From Frateuria edaphi (GTDB lineage Bacteria > Pseudomonadota > Gammaproteobacteria > Xanthomonadales > Rhodanobacteraceae), in assembly GCF_021117405.1 (NCBI RefSeq), contig NZ_CP088251.1:2852001-2916000 (forward strand): 64,000 nucleotides of DNA, given 5' to 3'. The notes below the pieces were generated by a model. It ran no database searches. It had not been told where the DNA came from and worked only from the letters and a program-made list of their open reading frames with translations. Both the position numbers and the translations under genes were made by a program. Below, piece after piece: positions 55,077 to 64,000 of the stretch. Every line of letters begins with the position of its first letter. The first letter of the stretch is position 1.

Positions 55077-56029
55077 AAGAAGAAAAGATAAGGGCTTTCA
55101 GTGTGCGCACCGACCTGGCCCCAGCCAGGCTGAGCGTCGGAAATGGCGATGATCAAGCGAACAACGAGCCTGGTGCCTATCGCAGACGTGCACCGTTTCC
55201 TGTGATTCCACGTGTCCTACCGAAATGGCGGAGACGACGAATCCGCCGAGATCAGCCAGCCCATTGGATGGCACCGCGCGAAGGCATGCCGACGTCAGGA
55301 CTCTCCACCCCGATGCCTCGCCAATAGTGCAGCACCAACAGGAGCCGCGACATGATGGTTATCCCTACGCCCCCGTCGTGGCCGCCCCACGAGGAGCAGG
55401 TGCAAGTTGCAGAGATGCTCACCCATCGGCTTTCCGCGCGTAGCCAGATCGCGTGACGCGCCTCCAATGACTGAGCGTATTTGACGTCTTCCTGCACGTC
55501 CGGTGCAGCGCGTGCCGGGCAGGCTTGTCCTCCGGCCCGATACTAGTGATTCGACTCCAGGTTGTCCGAGCTCCGACTACGGCTTCCGCGCTGCTTTGGC
55601 CGCAGCCGCGCTATTGTCGCTGTAGCTGCGCCCCCCAGCAAGCTCCGATGCGGCGCCAGCGGCCTTGAGGTCCGAACAGTTGTCGCGAGCTTTGCAACGA
55701 CACCAAATTCCGGGCTAGGGATCATTTGCCGCACGCAAAAGCCCAGTCCGGCGGCTCAATCTCTTCGCATCTCGACGGAGCCATGGGATGCACGGCCCCC
55801 TGACCTCATGGATCTGCCCCAGGCTCGGGCTTGCGTGGGACTTTTAAAGTCGCCATCATCCCAGCTCCGCGATGAACACCCATCCTGGCCTGAATGTGAC
55901 ATCTTCCGTTCAGCTCGCTGCACGACAGGACCGAAGCAACCATGACTTGCAAGTTTAGGCCCGGGCCCGGGAGGGTGCCGCCCTCCCCCTCGCGGCCCTC
56001 GTCCGAGCCCGCCACTGAAGGACGTGCGG
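55077..56029. other. Gene-poor stretch between the gtr-like block and the ABC exporter
   Basis: These 953 bases contain no recognisable long gene. The best candidate is a very short open frame listed separately. The sequence is GC-rich at the end near 55960-56020. It divides the leftward gtr-like block from the rightward exporter genes, so it may carry promoters for both and may be an assembly or recombination scar. Confidence 0.4.
55352..55456 (+). CDS. Very short ORF candidate, 34 residues
   Basis: A 34-residue reading (MMVIPTPPSWPPHEEQV at the start) preceded by AGGAG eight bases before the ATG. No family recognised. A good ribosome site alone is weak evidence, and chance or a relic of a longer gene is as likely. 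Confidence 0.15.
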   Translation: MMVIPTPPSWPPHEEQVQVAEMLTHRLSARSQIA

Positions 56030-56821
56030 ATGCCCAGGTTCCTGCCTGAAACGCTTGCCGAGTTTCGCGCGATTTTTTCGACACGGCCCGTATGGATGGC
56101 GCTCGCACGCGAGGACATCGGAGATCAGCACCGCCGGACTTGGCTGGGCCCACTCTGGTTGCTCGTAAATTATCTGATTTTCGCGGGAACATTCATCTAC
56201 GTTTTCCAGGGCGCGGGAGCGAAGGCAGGGAACTACACCGCCTACGTCTGCCTTGGCCTGCTGACGTGGTTCTACATGACGGAGGCGATCACGCTAAGCG
56301 TTTCGCTGTTCGTGCGCGAGGAGAGCTTCATCAAGGGGACCAAGCTGCCGCTTACGACCTATGTCATGCGGCTTGGCATGCAGTCGGTGATCCGTTCCGG
56401 TTACGCGCTGGCGGGCTGCCTGGCAATCCTGTGGCTCAATGGCGTTACCCCCTCCCCCGCCTGGGCATGGTCAGGCCTCGGTGTACTGCTGATCCTCTGG
56501 GTGACTCCGGCGGCCATCACTGTGTTCGCGTTCCTCGGTGCCTTCTTTCCCGACAGCCAGTTCATCGTTGCCAACCTCATGCGGATTGGCCTCTTCCTCA
56601 CACCGGTCCTGTGGACACCGGAAACCGCAACCGGGATCCGCCACCTGTTCTATTATTGGGACCCATTCACCTATTTCCTCGAGATCGTACGGGTGCCCAT
56701 CCTGGCCGGCTCCGTCCCGATCCACGCGTTCGTTGTCTGCCTGGTCACGGGCCTTGCACTTTGGCTCGTGGCCCTCTTACTCCTGGGCCGCTACCGCCGG
56801 CACATTGTGTTCGTAATCTGA
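56030..56821 (+). CDS. ABC-2 type polysaccharide export permease (Wzm-like)
   Basis: A 263-residue membrane protein with six predicted helices. The amphipathic N-terminus with [17 protein letters not shown] and [20 protein letters not shown] is typical of the Wzm/KpsM family, as is the C-terminal FLTPVLW and [18 protein letters not shown]. It would pair with the ATP-binding gene downstream (TGATG overlap) to export a lipid-linked polysaccharide. Start 56030 is supported by AAGGA; a GTG at 56024 is too near it. Confidence 0.9.
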   Translation: MPRFLPETLAEFRAIFSTRPVWMALAREDIGDQHRRTWLGPLWLLVNYLIFAGTFIYVFQGAGAKAGNYTAYVCLGLLTWFYMTEAITLSVSLFVREESFIKGTKLPLTTYVMRLGMQSVIRSGYALAGCLAILWLNGVTPSPAWAWSGLGVLLILWVTPAAITVFAFLGAFFPDSQFIVANLMRIGLFLTPVLWTPETATGIRHLFYYWDPFTYFLEIVRVPILAGSVPIHAFVVCLVTGLALWLVALLLLGRYRRHIVFVI

Positions 56822-57582
56822 TGGTCTCTATCGTTGCGAAAAATGTGAGCCTCACCTACTCGGTGCAGGAGAAACTGAGCCTCGCACCTCGGGATCGTCG
56901 GCTGGGCGCTACCGGGGGGCATATCGACGAGAAGTTCGGCAAGCGGTTGGTGCGGGCACTCCAAGACGTCAGTTTCGAGCTCGCGGCCGGCGATCGCCTC
57001 GCGCTGGTCGGCTCCAATGGAGCCGGGAAGAGCACGCTGTTGAAGGTGCTTTATGGGATCTACCAGCCAACGGACGGGTGCGTCGAAATCAGCGGTCGCG
57101 TGGACGCGCTGTTCAACATCAATATTGGTTTTCGCCGCGAGGCGACTGGGCGGCGCAACATCGAACTGCGCGGGCTGATCAACGGCTGGTCGCGTGAGGA
57201 GATCGCCGAGCGCATGGAGGAAATCATCGATTTCAGCGAACTCGGTGATTTTATCGACATGCCCTTCAAGAGCTACAGCCAGGGCATGGGTGCAAGGCTG
57301 GCATTCTCGATCGCCACGAGCCTGGAGCCGGAGATTCTGCTGATGGACGAATGGATCGGCGCGGGAGATCCGGCCTTCCAGGAAAAGGCGCGGCTGCGGA
57401 TGGAGGCGATCGCTGAAAAAGCCGGCATCATTGTGCTGGCCAGCCACAACCACGCACTGCTGAAGCGGGCGTGCAACAAGGTGCTGGAACTGGAGGGCGG
57501 GCACGTGAAAGCCTTCGAATCCATGGACGCCTGGGCAGCCCAAGCGGACCCATCCAACGCTGCGTCCTCCCCGACCGCTTAG
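56821..57582 (+). CDS. ABC transporter ATP-binding protein (Wzt/KpsT-like)
   Basis: A 253-residue ATPase. Walker A is [12 protein letters not shown] (near residue 61), the signature is [12 protein letters not shown] and Walker [15 protein letters not shown], all typical for O-antigen/capsule exporters. A C-terminal glycan-recognition domain, as in Wzt of terminally modified O-antigens, is absent. Overlaps the permease stop by one base. Confidence 0.92.
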   Translation: MVSIVAKNVSLTYSVQEKLSLAPRDRRLGATGGHIDEKFGKRLVRALQDVSFELAAGDRLALVGSNGAGKSTLLKVLYGIYQPTDGCVEISGRVDALFNINIGFRREATGRRNIELRGLINGWSREEIAERMEEIIDFSELGDFIDMPFKSYSQGMGARLAFSIATSLEPEILLMDEWIGAGDPAFQEKARLRMEAIAEKAGIIVLASHNHALLKRACNKVLELEGGHVKAFESMDAWAAQADPSNAASSPTA

Positions 57583-57673
57583 GCTCCCCGCGGCCCGCAG
57601 TATCGCCTTCCGGCAATTGCGGGACCGCGGCACTGCTGTCGGGGCCTCGGTGAATGCGCCACGACAGGACCGA

Positions 57674-58726
57674 TCAGATCCGCACCCGGTCGATGGCCTC
57701 CTCGTCACAAACGATGTCGACGTCGACCGGGCCGTGCGCGCTGGCTACCGATCCACTCTCGGTGCCGCTGCGCTGACCGGTGTAATGCTTGAGGAAACAG
57801 CGCATGGCATGGTCCACGCCGATGGCGTTGATCCCGCGGTAGTCGGCCTCGTAGTAAGCCGAGTTGTTGTAGTTGCCCGTAATTATTTCGAACGAAGGGA
57901 AGTACTCGACCCATTCCGGAAACTTCCGGTAAAGCATGTCTGCGGCCACCCGAAGAACCGACTTGCTGTAGGTGGTGGAGACCAGCACGTTCCTGTCTTC
58001 GTAGGTGGCGATCAAGGGCACGGGTGAAACGGTGAGAACCACCTTGACGCCAGGGTTGATCTCCTTGAGCCCGGTCAGGAATCGCTCCATGTCGCCCGTT
58101 ACGTCATGGATGTCCAGATTGACGAATTCGTGGACGGAAGGATCGAAGCTGCCGCCGGCGACGCCCGGCGCGAGCGGATAGACAGTACCGTCCGTGCGGC
58201 TGCGCCATGTCTCCGTCAGACCGAGGGTGAACACGAAGATGTCGCAGCTCTCGAACATTTCCCGCACTTTGGCCAGGTGCTGCGCGCGGGCCGAAAGGAC
58301 CTCCTCGGGTGACGCAAACCCTTCCGGGCTGATCTGGGGACGAAGCGCGTCGACGTAACGGCCGTCGTCCCGCTGCCATGCGTGGCCTGCCGAAGGGCGC
58401 TTCCCGATACATTCCTCGAACAACTGGACGAGTTGTCGCGAGGTGTAGATGTTTCCATACCGGGCGGAGAAGACCCCATAGTTCTCCGCTTTCCGACAGC
58501 TCTCCTCCAGGTCCTCGCCACGTTCGGTGACGTAGTAATTGAAGCCGACCTTGGCCAGCTGGTTGGAAATGTGCTGCGCAAAACAGCTGCCCGCCGTCGC
58601 GACCCGCTGCGTCGGCCCAATCCTGAAGCGCGTATTCACCACCGGGTCAAAGCGAAAACGCTCAACACCGGCGACGGCGCGCCGCCAGAAACGGTAGTTC
58701 TCGAGGTTCTTGTACGGGTTCGACAT
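57674..58726 (-). CDS. GSCFA-domain protein
   Basis: A 350-residue protein of the GSCFA family. The name motif is seen as ATAGSCFAQHIS near the N-terminus, with FVFTLGLTETWRSR and VLTVSPVPLIATYEDRNV further on. GSCFA proteins resemble SGNH/GDSL esterases and occur in exopolysaccharide clusters, possibly as O-acyltransferases or esterases. Start ATG 58726 has AGGGC upstream and overlaps the WcbI-like stop (TGATG). Last gene of the leftward run. Confidence 0.88.
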   Translation of the reverse strand: MSNPYKNLENYRFWRRAVAGVERFRFDPVVNTRFRIGPTQRVATAGSCFAQHISNQLAKVGFNYYVTERGEDLEESCRKAENYGVFSARYGNIYTSRQLVQLFEECIGKRPSAGHAWQRDDGRYVDALRPQISPEGFASPEEVLSARAQHLAKVREMFESCDIFVFTLGLTETWRSRTDGTVYPLAPGVAGGSFDPSVHEFVNLDIHDVTGDMERFLTGLKEINPGVKVVLTVSPVPLIATYEDRNVLVSTTYSKSVLRVAADMLYRKFPEWVEYFPSFEIITGNYNNSAYYEADYRGINAIGVDHAMRCFLKHYTGQRSGTESGSVASAHGPVDVDIVCDEEAIDRVRI

Positions 58727-59631
58727 CACGCTGCCCTCAGGACAGTCATCGCGTTCTCGAGCATGGCCGCATGTTCGGGTATCGGAGCGGCGCTCGGTGC
58801 GGCGGCGTATACGGAAAAACTGTCTTGCAGAAACTGCTCTAGGCGGATGAACCGATAGGAGCCGCCGAGCTTGAACAGATAGTTGCCCCGCACCCCGAGC
58901 CTCAGCCCGATCTCGGGATAAACAGGGAAGGCAGGCCCATTCATGAGGTTGTCGTGCGGCAATTCGCTAAGGTAGTCCTGCCGCTTGCCCGCCCGGGACA
59001 GGATCGCCTTGGCGATGTCCATGAGGCAATGGACCTTGACGTGATTGTTCGAATACATGAACGCACTCGTGCGGCTCCAGTTGGCGAACGACAGGCCCAG
59101 ATCGAAACCGGCCCGGGCAAACTTATCCAGAAGTTGCTGCTTCGCGTGATCCCAGCAATCGAAGTAGCCCAGCCGGGCATAGGTATCTTCGTTGTACATC
59201 CGCAGCACCTGAGTGGCGGACAACCCCAGCTTGAACCCGGCATAGGCAATGGTCGAGTGGTAATCATCCATCGGCCCCTTCAGCGGCGCGCCCCGAAAGT
59301 TGAGATAGCAGATGTCGGGATGGTAGGCGGTGAAGGACACTGTCGGGATTTGCCAGATCTTCTCCGAGTTGCGGTATCCGGCCGGAAGCAGCTCCAACAA
59401 TTGCGGCGCGACCAGCACACGCTGGTAGGAGTCCCAGCGGCGCAGAATGCCGGCCGAATCCTTTTTGAAACCCGCGGGGTGATAGTGCTCGACCTCTACC
59501 TGATCGGTAACTAGGTTGAGGCAATTGGCGAGACCCAGGGCCTGGCAGTTGGAGAGCAGGAGCCAACTTTCGCGCTCGGACGCAGCAGCGTGGGGTTCGG
59601 GGCCGGCTCCGGTTTTCGATACGGTGGGCAT
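58726..59631 (-). CDS. WcbI-family polysaccharide biosynthesis protein
   Basis: A 301-residue protein with the WcbI-type N-terminus LLLSNCQALGLANCL. WcbI of Burkholderia is a capsule enzyme thought to bind CoA and acetylate a polysaccharide. Other segments include FTAYHPDICYLNFRG and GYFDCWDHAKQQLLDKF. In-frame starts at 59700 and 59718 are possible; 59631 is chosen as closest to the conserved domain. Same operon as the GSCFA gene. Confidence 0.83.
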   Translation of the reverse strand: MPTVSKTGAGPEPHAAASERESWLLLSNCQALGLANCLNLVTDQVEVEHYHPAGFKKDSAGILRRWDSYQRVLVAPQLLELLPAGYRNSEKIWQIPTVSFTAYHPDICYLNFRGAPLKGPMDDYHSTIAYAGFKLGLSATQVLRMYNEDTYARLGYFDCWDHAKQQLLDKFARAGFDLGLSFANWSRTSAFMYSNNHVKVHCLMDIAKAILSRAGKRQDYLSELPHDNLMNGPAFPVYPEIGLRLGVRGNYLFKLGGSYRFIRLEQFLQDSFSVYAAAPSAAPIPEHAAMLENAMTVLRAA

Positions 59632-59770
59632 GGATGGTTGCCTGGTTGGTCTCGCCACACCGAAAAGACATGGCTGTGGAAATTGGGTCGGGGAGGGCAT
59701 CGGCTCGGCGCGGAGCACCTGCGCTGCCTTTGGCTGGCCCCGTCATGCCGGGCCCTCCTCCTGCGCGGGG

Positions 59771-60178
59771 TCATCTGGCGATTAGATCGACCTTTTCGCT
59801 CGATATCCTTGTGCCTTCCTTCGTCGTTTCGACCACGTCCAGCGTGTGCGTTCCGGCCTGGGCGTAGAAGGAGGCCGGCACGACCGCGGTGACCAGGCTG
59901 CCTTTGGCCACGGTGTGCAGTGCCGTGCCGTCAAACTCCAGGGTGGCATGACTCCCATCGACCGGGTGATCGAGGCGCACCCACGCCGCTGCACTTCCAT
60001 CCGGCTGCGTGTTGAACGGCACGCCCGCCTCGATGCGTTTCGGGCCGAAACCGACGATTTTCAATGACACTGTGGCGCCAGCCTGCAGGCCCGAGCCGTC
60101 GTTGTACGACGGGCCACAGCCGGAGAGAAGCAGGCTCGCCAGCGCCGAGCAGACGAGACCTCTGATCCTGGAATTCAT
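59771..60178 (-). CDS. Small lipoprotein of unknown function
   Basis: A 135-residue lipoprotein. The signal peptide ends with the lipobox LLLSGC, giving Cys near residue 20. The mature part looks like a single immunoglobulin-like (IPT/TIG-like) beta fold, for example VSLKIVGFGPKRIEAGVPF. ATG 60178 is used since upstream residues are not signal-like. It lies between the WcbI-like gene and the sulfotransferase gene. Role unknown; perhaps binding to the exported glycan. Confidence 0.7.
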   Translation of the reverse strand: MNSRIRGLVCSALASLLLSGCGPSYNDGSGLQAGATVSLKIVGFGPKRIEAGVPFNTQPDGSAAAWVRLDHPVDGSHATLEFDGTALHTVAKGSLVTAVVPASFYAQAGTHTLDVVETTKEGTRISSEKVDLIAR

Positions 60179-60276
60179 GAGTGCGCGTTCTCTTGTGGAA
60201 GATCGCTGCGAAGAACGATCGGGAAAAAAAACAAAGCAGTATCGCGGGTGAAGGATCCGGCCACCGGACGGCGGCT

Positions 60277-61230
60277 CTAGATCAGTTCGCGGTCGTGGCA
60301 ATAGTCCAGGAAACGCTGTTTTAGCACCTGCTCAGCCGCCCCATCGGGCTGATCGGGAACGCCCGAGGAAGCAATGTGCCTGAACAGGGTTTCGGCCTTT
60401 TCGTAGTCCTTGATCTTCAGCAACTTGTGGCGATTGGCCTCGCGCTGATCATCCACCTCGGAGGAATTGAGCCGCCGCTGCAATGGCAGCAGGCAATCGG
60501 CCGAATATTCCTCTCCAAGGAAGGCAAGGATGTCGCGGACCAGGTCTTCCGGATCCTCCCCCACCCGGTGGAAGTCGGCGCGGAATACCTTGCCTGCGCC
60601 GTAGGCCTGCTCGGCATACCAGGCATTCTCCGTATGCTGGAACCACGTCGCGACCCCGTCCCGCAGCGGTTGCGGGTTGGCACCTACTGTGGCGAACCCT
60701 TCCAGCGAGGTGATCACCTCGTCAGGCCGGCGCAGGTTGTGGATGAAGCGGGCACCGGGGAACATCTGCGACAGGATCCAGATGTACTGCGAGTTCAGCG
60801 GGGTACCGTCGATCCACCGTTGCTTGGGATCGTCCGGCGACCTGAGCAACTGGAGTTCCGGGTTGGGGCTGTTCGGGCTTGAGCGCAACTTCCCCTTTTC
60901 GCGGAAATCGCCGTAGAAACGCCGGCAGCGCACATCGAAGACATCGTTTACGACGTCGTCGACGTATCTTCCCAGTTTTTCCAGGAACGGCTCCATGGGG
61001 TATTCGACGTTCGACAGGTGCGAAAACCGCCCGCGCTCGGAGCCTTTGCAGTAGGAAAGGTAGCCACCCACACCCATGCTCGCGATCCATGCTGTCTCGG
61101 GCATGGGCTGGATGTTGGGGTGCTGGCCAAGCGCCCAAACCATCGCCGACGTGGCTGAGCGGGGCGCTCCGATGATGAAAATGGGACGGACGGCCGTCTC
61201 GGGTCTGGTCGTTTTGTGGTCGACGTGCAC
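60277..61230 (-). CDS. Sulfotransferase family protein
   Basis: A 317-residue PAPS-dependent sulfotransferase. The 5'-phosphosulfate loop is IFIIGAPRSATSAM (17-30), with the 3'-phosphate-binding region later as FIHNLRRPDEVITSLEGF. The usual GxPRSGT reads GAPRSAT, still consistent. GTG 61230 is preceded by GGAG nine bases upstream. It could transfer sulfate from PAPS made by CysD/CysNC to a hydroxyl of the polysaccharide. The acceptor is unknown. Confidence 0.88.
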   Translation of the reverse strand: MHVDHKTTRPETAVRPIFIIGAPRSATSAMVWALGQHPNIQPMPETAWIASMGVGGYLSYCKGSERGRFSHLSNVEYPMEPFLEKLGRYVDDVVNDVFDVRCRRFYGDFREKGKLRSSPNSPNPELQLLRSPDDPKQRWIDGTPLNSQYIWILSQMFPGARFIHNLRRPDEVITSLEGFATVGANPQPLRDGVATWFQHTENAWYAEQAYGAGKVFRADFHRVGEDPEDLVRDILAFLGEEYSADCLLPLQRRLNSSEVDDQREANRHKLLKIKDYEKAETLFRHIASSGVPDQPDGAAEQVLKQRFLDYCHDRELI

Positions 61231-61355
61231 TTGCTGACACTCCAGATAAAAATGACTTCAGGGGTCGCCTGGCCAGGCAGGGAACACGCTGCTAACCGAT
61301 TGATGCGGGGCGCACGGCCCTTGGACCGCTAGATCCTTCCGCCCCATTCGACCGG

Positions 61356-63998
61356 CTAGGCGCGCTTGCCGCCAAGAGCCTTATTGATGGCTTCATCAAG
61401 CGCCGCACGGGAAAAATTTTGGCTGATGAAAGCACATCCCCGCTCCGAGACGCGGGCCCACTCGGCGTCGTCATCGAGCAACAGGGAAACGCTGCGCGCA
61501 AGTTCCGCGGGGTCGTCATGAACCGGTATGTCGGCGGCCAGGTCCGGGAGCCCTTGCGCACCCACCGAGGTGGTGACCAGCGGGACCCCGTGGCGCATGG
61601 CCTCGAGCACCTTGAGTTTGACGCCGGCGCCGAACCGGAGAGGTGCGATGACGACCCGTGCACGGGCGTACATCTCCTCCAGCCGGGCAGTATCGACATA
61701 ACCATGTACGGTCACATCATCGCTCGCCAGCGCCTTGACCTCGTCCGAAGGGTTGGATCCGACCAGGTCGAGCGCCACGTCCGGGTTGTTCTGGCGGATC
61801 CGCGGCAGGATCTCATCGACCAGCCACATCGCTGCATCGACATTCGGTGGGTGGGCAAATCCGGCCACGAAGAGAATGCCCTGGCGCCCGTCCGATTCCG
61901 CACGGGTAACGGAATCGAATGCGACCAGCGGCACCGCGCGAGCGTCCACCCCAGGCTCCAGATCACGCACCATGGCCGCCTCTTCTTCGGAGGGGTACAG
62001 CACCACGTCGCAATCTTTCCAGACGCCACGCTCCAACAGTTCCATCTCTCGCGCCTGTTCGGCCAGGCCCGGTACCGCCTGCACTTCATTGCGAAGCCGC
62101 ATGCGCCGGAAATGCAGGTCATGGCCGAAATAGAGCAGCCTGGCCTCGGAGCGGCTCCGCACGGCCTCGATGTACTTGCGGGCTACATAGGGCCGGCTGA
62201 GCATGACGTGCCGCAAGGCCGAGCCGTATTCGGCCATGTACTTTTCGAAGTTCCCGGCCCAGGCCTGACCATAGATCACCTCGATACCCATCTGCTGAAG
62301 CTGCCGCGCATAGGGCTTGTCGTACCAGAGGTTGTCGGGCCAGAACACGACGCGTAATCCCAGCGAGCGCATGGAGCGCATGAAGTCGACCATGACCCGG
62401 GAACCGGCATCCTGGTCCGGCTGGGGTATGTAGTGGTCGACAATCAGGATGCCGGGGCGGGAACTGCCCCGGTCGCGCGCCAGATGGAGCCTAGCGGGAT
62501 CATGGGTGTGCTGGTTTTTCAGGGCGCCGGCCCAGCGCTCCATGAATTTCTGCCGGTTGATGACCTGGTGTGCCTTGACACCCTGGCTTTCGTCGGTTCC
62601 GTGCGAAACCCCTTCATGGTGAATCACCACTGAAAATGGCGTGTAATAGACCTTCCGGCCGGACTCCCTGATCTTGAATGCAAGATCCGTGTCTTCGTAG
62701 TACGCGGGCGCGTAGCGCGCGTCGAAACGACCCAGCTCTTCGAACACGTCCCGCCGGATCAGCAGCGAGGCGCCCGAGCAATAGTCGGCTTCGCGCACAT
62801 AGTTATATTCCGGAGCCTCGGGGTCCTGCAGCCTTCCGTAGTTCCATCCGTCGCCGTCGTTCCAGATGATGCCGCCAGCCTCCTGCAGGCGCCCATCCGG
62901 ATAGACCAGCTTGGATCCGACCATGCCGCAGTCGGGATGGTCACGAAAGACCTCCAGCATGGCGTCGAGCCAGCCCTCGCTGACTTCGGTGTCGTTGTTG
63001 AGAAAGTAGAGGAACTCGCCACGAGCCAGCCCGGACGCGCGGTTGCACGAGAGCACGAAACCGAGGTTTTTCTCGTTCTCCTCGTACCGCAGCCCCGGAA
63101 CACCCGACAGCGCATCGATCTGGGGATCACCCGACGCATCCTCCATCACCAGCACCTCAACGGGAACCTGAGGTAGATGGTCGCGGATGGAGCGAAGGCA
63201 TGCGGCGGTTACCGGCAGGTTGCCGTATCCGGGGATGATGATGCTGACTTTGGGCGAGTGATAGCTCGGAAACGTCAGGCCCGCCAGCAGGTCCTCGGGA
63301 CGCGAAGCGATCTCACCGGCCCGGGCAACCTTCTTCGCGTCGTCCAGAGACGGATTCCCGGCCACCGGCGCGCTCCCGGAACGGGCGATCATGCGGTTCA
63401 TGCGCCGCTGCGCAGTTATCGCACGGAGCGTGGCGATATCGCCCCGAAGCAGCATCGAGAGGACGCGGATCGGGCGGGTGATGCGCCAGGAGTTCGAACG
63501 CAGGAGCCGGTCGTATTGCTCCCTTTGCGCGAGCAGCTCGCCACCAAGTCGATCAGCCTTGGCCCTCAACCGTTCCTGCTCGCTCTGCAGGGAGGTGATC
63601 AGCTCGTTCCGGTCGTGCAGCTCGCAATCGAGGGATTGCGCCCAGGCGGCAACGGTCTCGTGCTCGGTACGCAGCTTCTCCATCTGCTTGGCCGTGGTCT
63701 CAACGTTGGCCCTCAACCGTTCCTCCTCACTCTGCAGGTACGCGATTCGCTCGTCCCGGTCGTGCACCTCGCGATCGAGGGAATGCGCCCAGGTGGCAAC
63801 GGTCTCGTGCTCGGCCCGCAGCGCCTCCATCTGCTTGACCGTGGCATCCAGTTCCCTGTCCAGGGACTTTCCCCACGCGGCAACCGCTTCGTGCTCCGCA
63901 TGCAGCGCATCCAACTGCTGGCGTGCCCCGTCCAGCTGTGCGTTGGCCTCGTCCACTTTGGCCTGCAAATGGTCCTGGACGGATTTCGGACGCAGGGC
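61356..63998 (-). CDS. Two-domain glycosyltransferase with long coiled coil, 5' end outside window
   Basis: A partial reading of over 870 residues, open to the window edge. The N-terminal 190 residues are a coiled coil rich in Glu, Leu and Arg, with a repeated 49-residue unit. A GT2 domain (from about residue 235) has [32 protein letters not shown] and [12 protein letters not shown]1/GT4 domain (from about 500) starts [17 protein letters not shown] and has [19 protein letters not shown]. The same two domains occur in the gene at 38822-40792. The coiled coil may anchor or form a complex with chain-length control proteins. Confidence 0.86.
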   Translation of the reverse strand, partial: ALRPKSVQDHLQAKVDEANAQLDGARQQLDALHAEHEAVAAWGKSLDRELDATVKQMEALRAEHETVATWAHSLDREVHDRDERIAYLQSEEERLRANVETTAKQMEKLRTEHETVAAWAQSLDCELHDRNELITSLQSEQERLRAKADRLGGELLAQREQYDRLLRSNSWRITRPIRVLSMLLRGDIATLRAITAQRRMNRMIARSGSAPVAGNPSLDDAKKVARAGEIASRPEDLLAGLTFPSYHSPKVSIIIPGYGNLPVTAACLRSIRDHLPQVPVEVLVMEDASGDPQIDALSGVPGLRYEENEKNLGFVLSCNRASGLARGEFLYFLNNDTEVSEGWLDAMLEVFRDHPDCGMVGSKLVYPDGRLQEAGGIIWNDGDGWNYGRLQDPEAPEYNYVREADYCSGASLLIRRDVFEELGRFDARYAPAYYEDTDLAFKIRESGRKVYYTPFSVVIHHEGVSHGTDESQGVKAHQVINRQKFMERWAGALKNQHTHDPARLHLARDRGSSRPGILIVDHYIPQPDQDAGSRVMVDFMRSMRSLGLRVVFWPDNLWYDKPYARQLQQMGIEVIYGQAWAGNFEKYMAEYGSALRHVMLSRPYVARKYIEAVRSRSEARLLYFGHDLHFRRMRLRNEVQAVPGLAEQAREMELLERGVWKDCDVVLYPSEEEAAMVRDLEPGVDARAVPLVAFDSVTRAESDGRQGILFVAGFAHPPNVDAAMWLVDEILPRIRQNNPDVALDLVGSNPSDEVKALASDDVTVHGYVDTARLEEMYARARVVIAPLRFGAGVKLKVLEAMRHGVPLVTTSVGAQGLPDLAADIPVHDDPAELARSVSLLLDDDAEWARVSERGCAFISQNFSRAALDEAINKALGGKRA
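63560..63906 (-). repeat. Tandem 147-bp in-frame repeat within the coiled coil
   Basis: Two near-identical copies with a 147-base period are visible: the GGCCCTCAACCGTTCCT segment at about 63561 recurs 147 bases later, as does the GGCAACGGTCTCGTGCTCGG segment (near 63648 and 63795). A third, partial and more diverged copy follows toward 63906. The 147-base unit equals 49 codons, so changes in copy number would keep the frame. Confidence 0.8.
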
Positions 63999-64000
63999 TT

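Noticed and set aside
1-64000. tRNA, rRNA, CRISPR and insertion sequences
   Set aside because: No cloverleaf sequence with a GGTTCRA-type arm, spacer-repeat array or transposase was noticed on either strand. A computational scan (tRNAscan, CRISPR finder) would settle it.

Overview
The window is a 64 kb GC-rich, gene-dense bacterial chromosome segment with GTG starts and short overlapping operons. The gene set points to a gammaproteobacterium, most likely Xanthomonadales/Lysobacterales and probably Rhodanobacteraceae (Rhodanobacter, Dyella or Luteibacter type). The clues are a TonB-dependent receptor paired with a tryptophan-halogenase-like flavoprotein, a CheR-CheB-hybrid kinase-diguanylate cyclase cluster, a MetJ repressor, GTP-dependent PckG, FadE and an ETF/ETF-QO set. 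The taxonomic call is inference from gene content. I saw no tRNA, rRNA, CRISPR array or insertion sequence.

Layout. 1-7 kb: the end of a CPBP membrane protease, then a signalling operon (hybrid histidine kinase, CheR, CheB, response regulator-GGDEF). 7-12 kb: a flavin halogenase-like gene and a large TonB-dependent receptor with two CG-centred palindromes upstream. 12-18 kb: fadE with an alpha/beta hydrolase, a divergent TetR regulator and pckG. 18-25 kb: an ECF sigma factor, a putative anti-sigma protein, a DUF4097 protein, an envelope protein of unknown function and a GAF-GAF-GGDEF-EAL protein. 25-32 kb: hslO, mtgA, a polyprenyl-phosphate-type glycosyltransferase, a CBS protein, a transporter, a serine hydrolase and a TonB-like protein. 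32-39 kb: a MetJ repressor fused to a histone-H1-like Lys/Ala tail, gcvH, gcvT, alkB, an amidase and ETF-QO.

38.8-64 kb is the accessory, polysaccharide-rich half. It starts with a two-domain glycosyltransferase and a WbsX/RgpF-like protein, followed by a decayed gene and then etfBA. Next come a frameshifted SLC13-type permease and cysD-cysNC, which makes activated sulfate (PAPS). A lower-GC gtr-like block follows (GtrC-like membrane protein, GtrB-like transferase, DegT aminotransferase, GtrA flippase, NeuD-like acyltransferase). Last are a Wzm/Wzt-type ABC exporter, GSCFA and WcbI proteins, a lipoprotein, a sulfotransferase and a partial two-domain glycosyltransferase with a repetitive coiled coil.

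How it may work together: FadE passes electrons to EtfAB and ETF-QO, so three parts of one fatty-acid oxidation route lie in the window. CysD/CysNC could supply PAPS to the sulfotransferase about 10 kb away, suggesting an exported, sulfated and acylated surface glycan. The most unusual single gene is the MetJ-histone-tail fusion at 32244-32774, with a candidate tandem met-box in the AT-rich island upstream.
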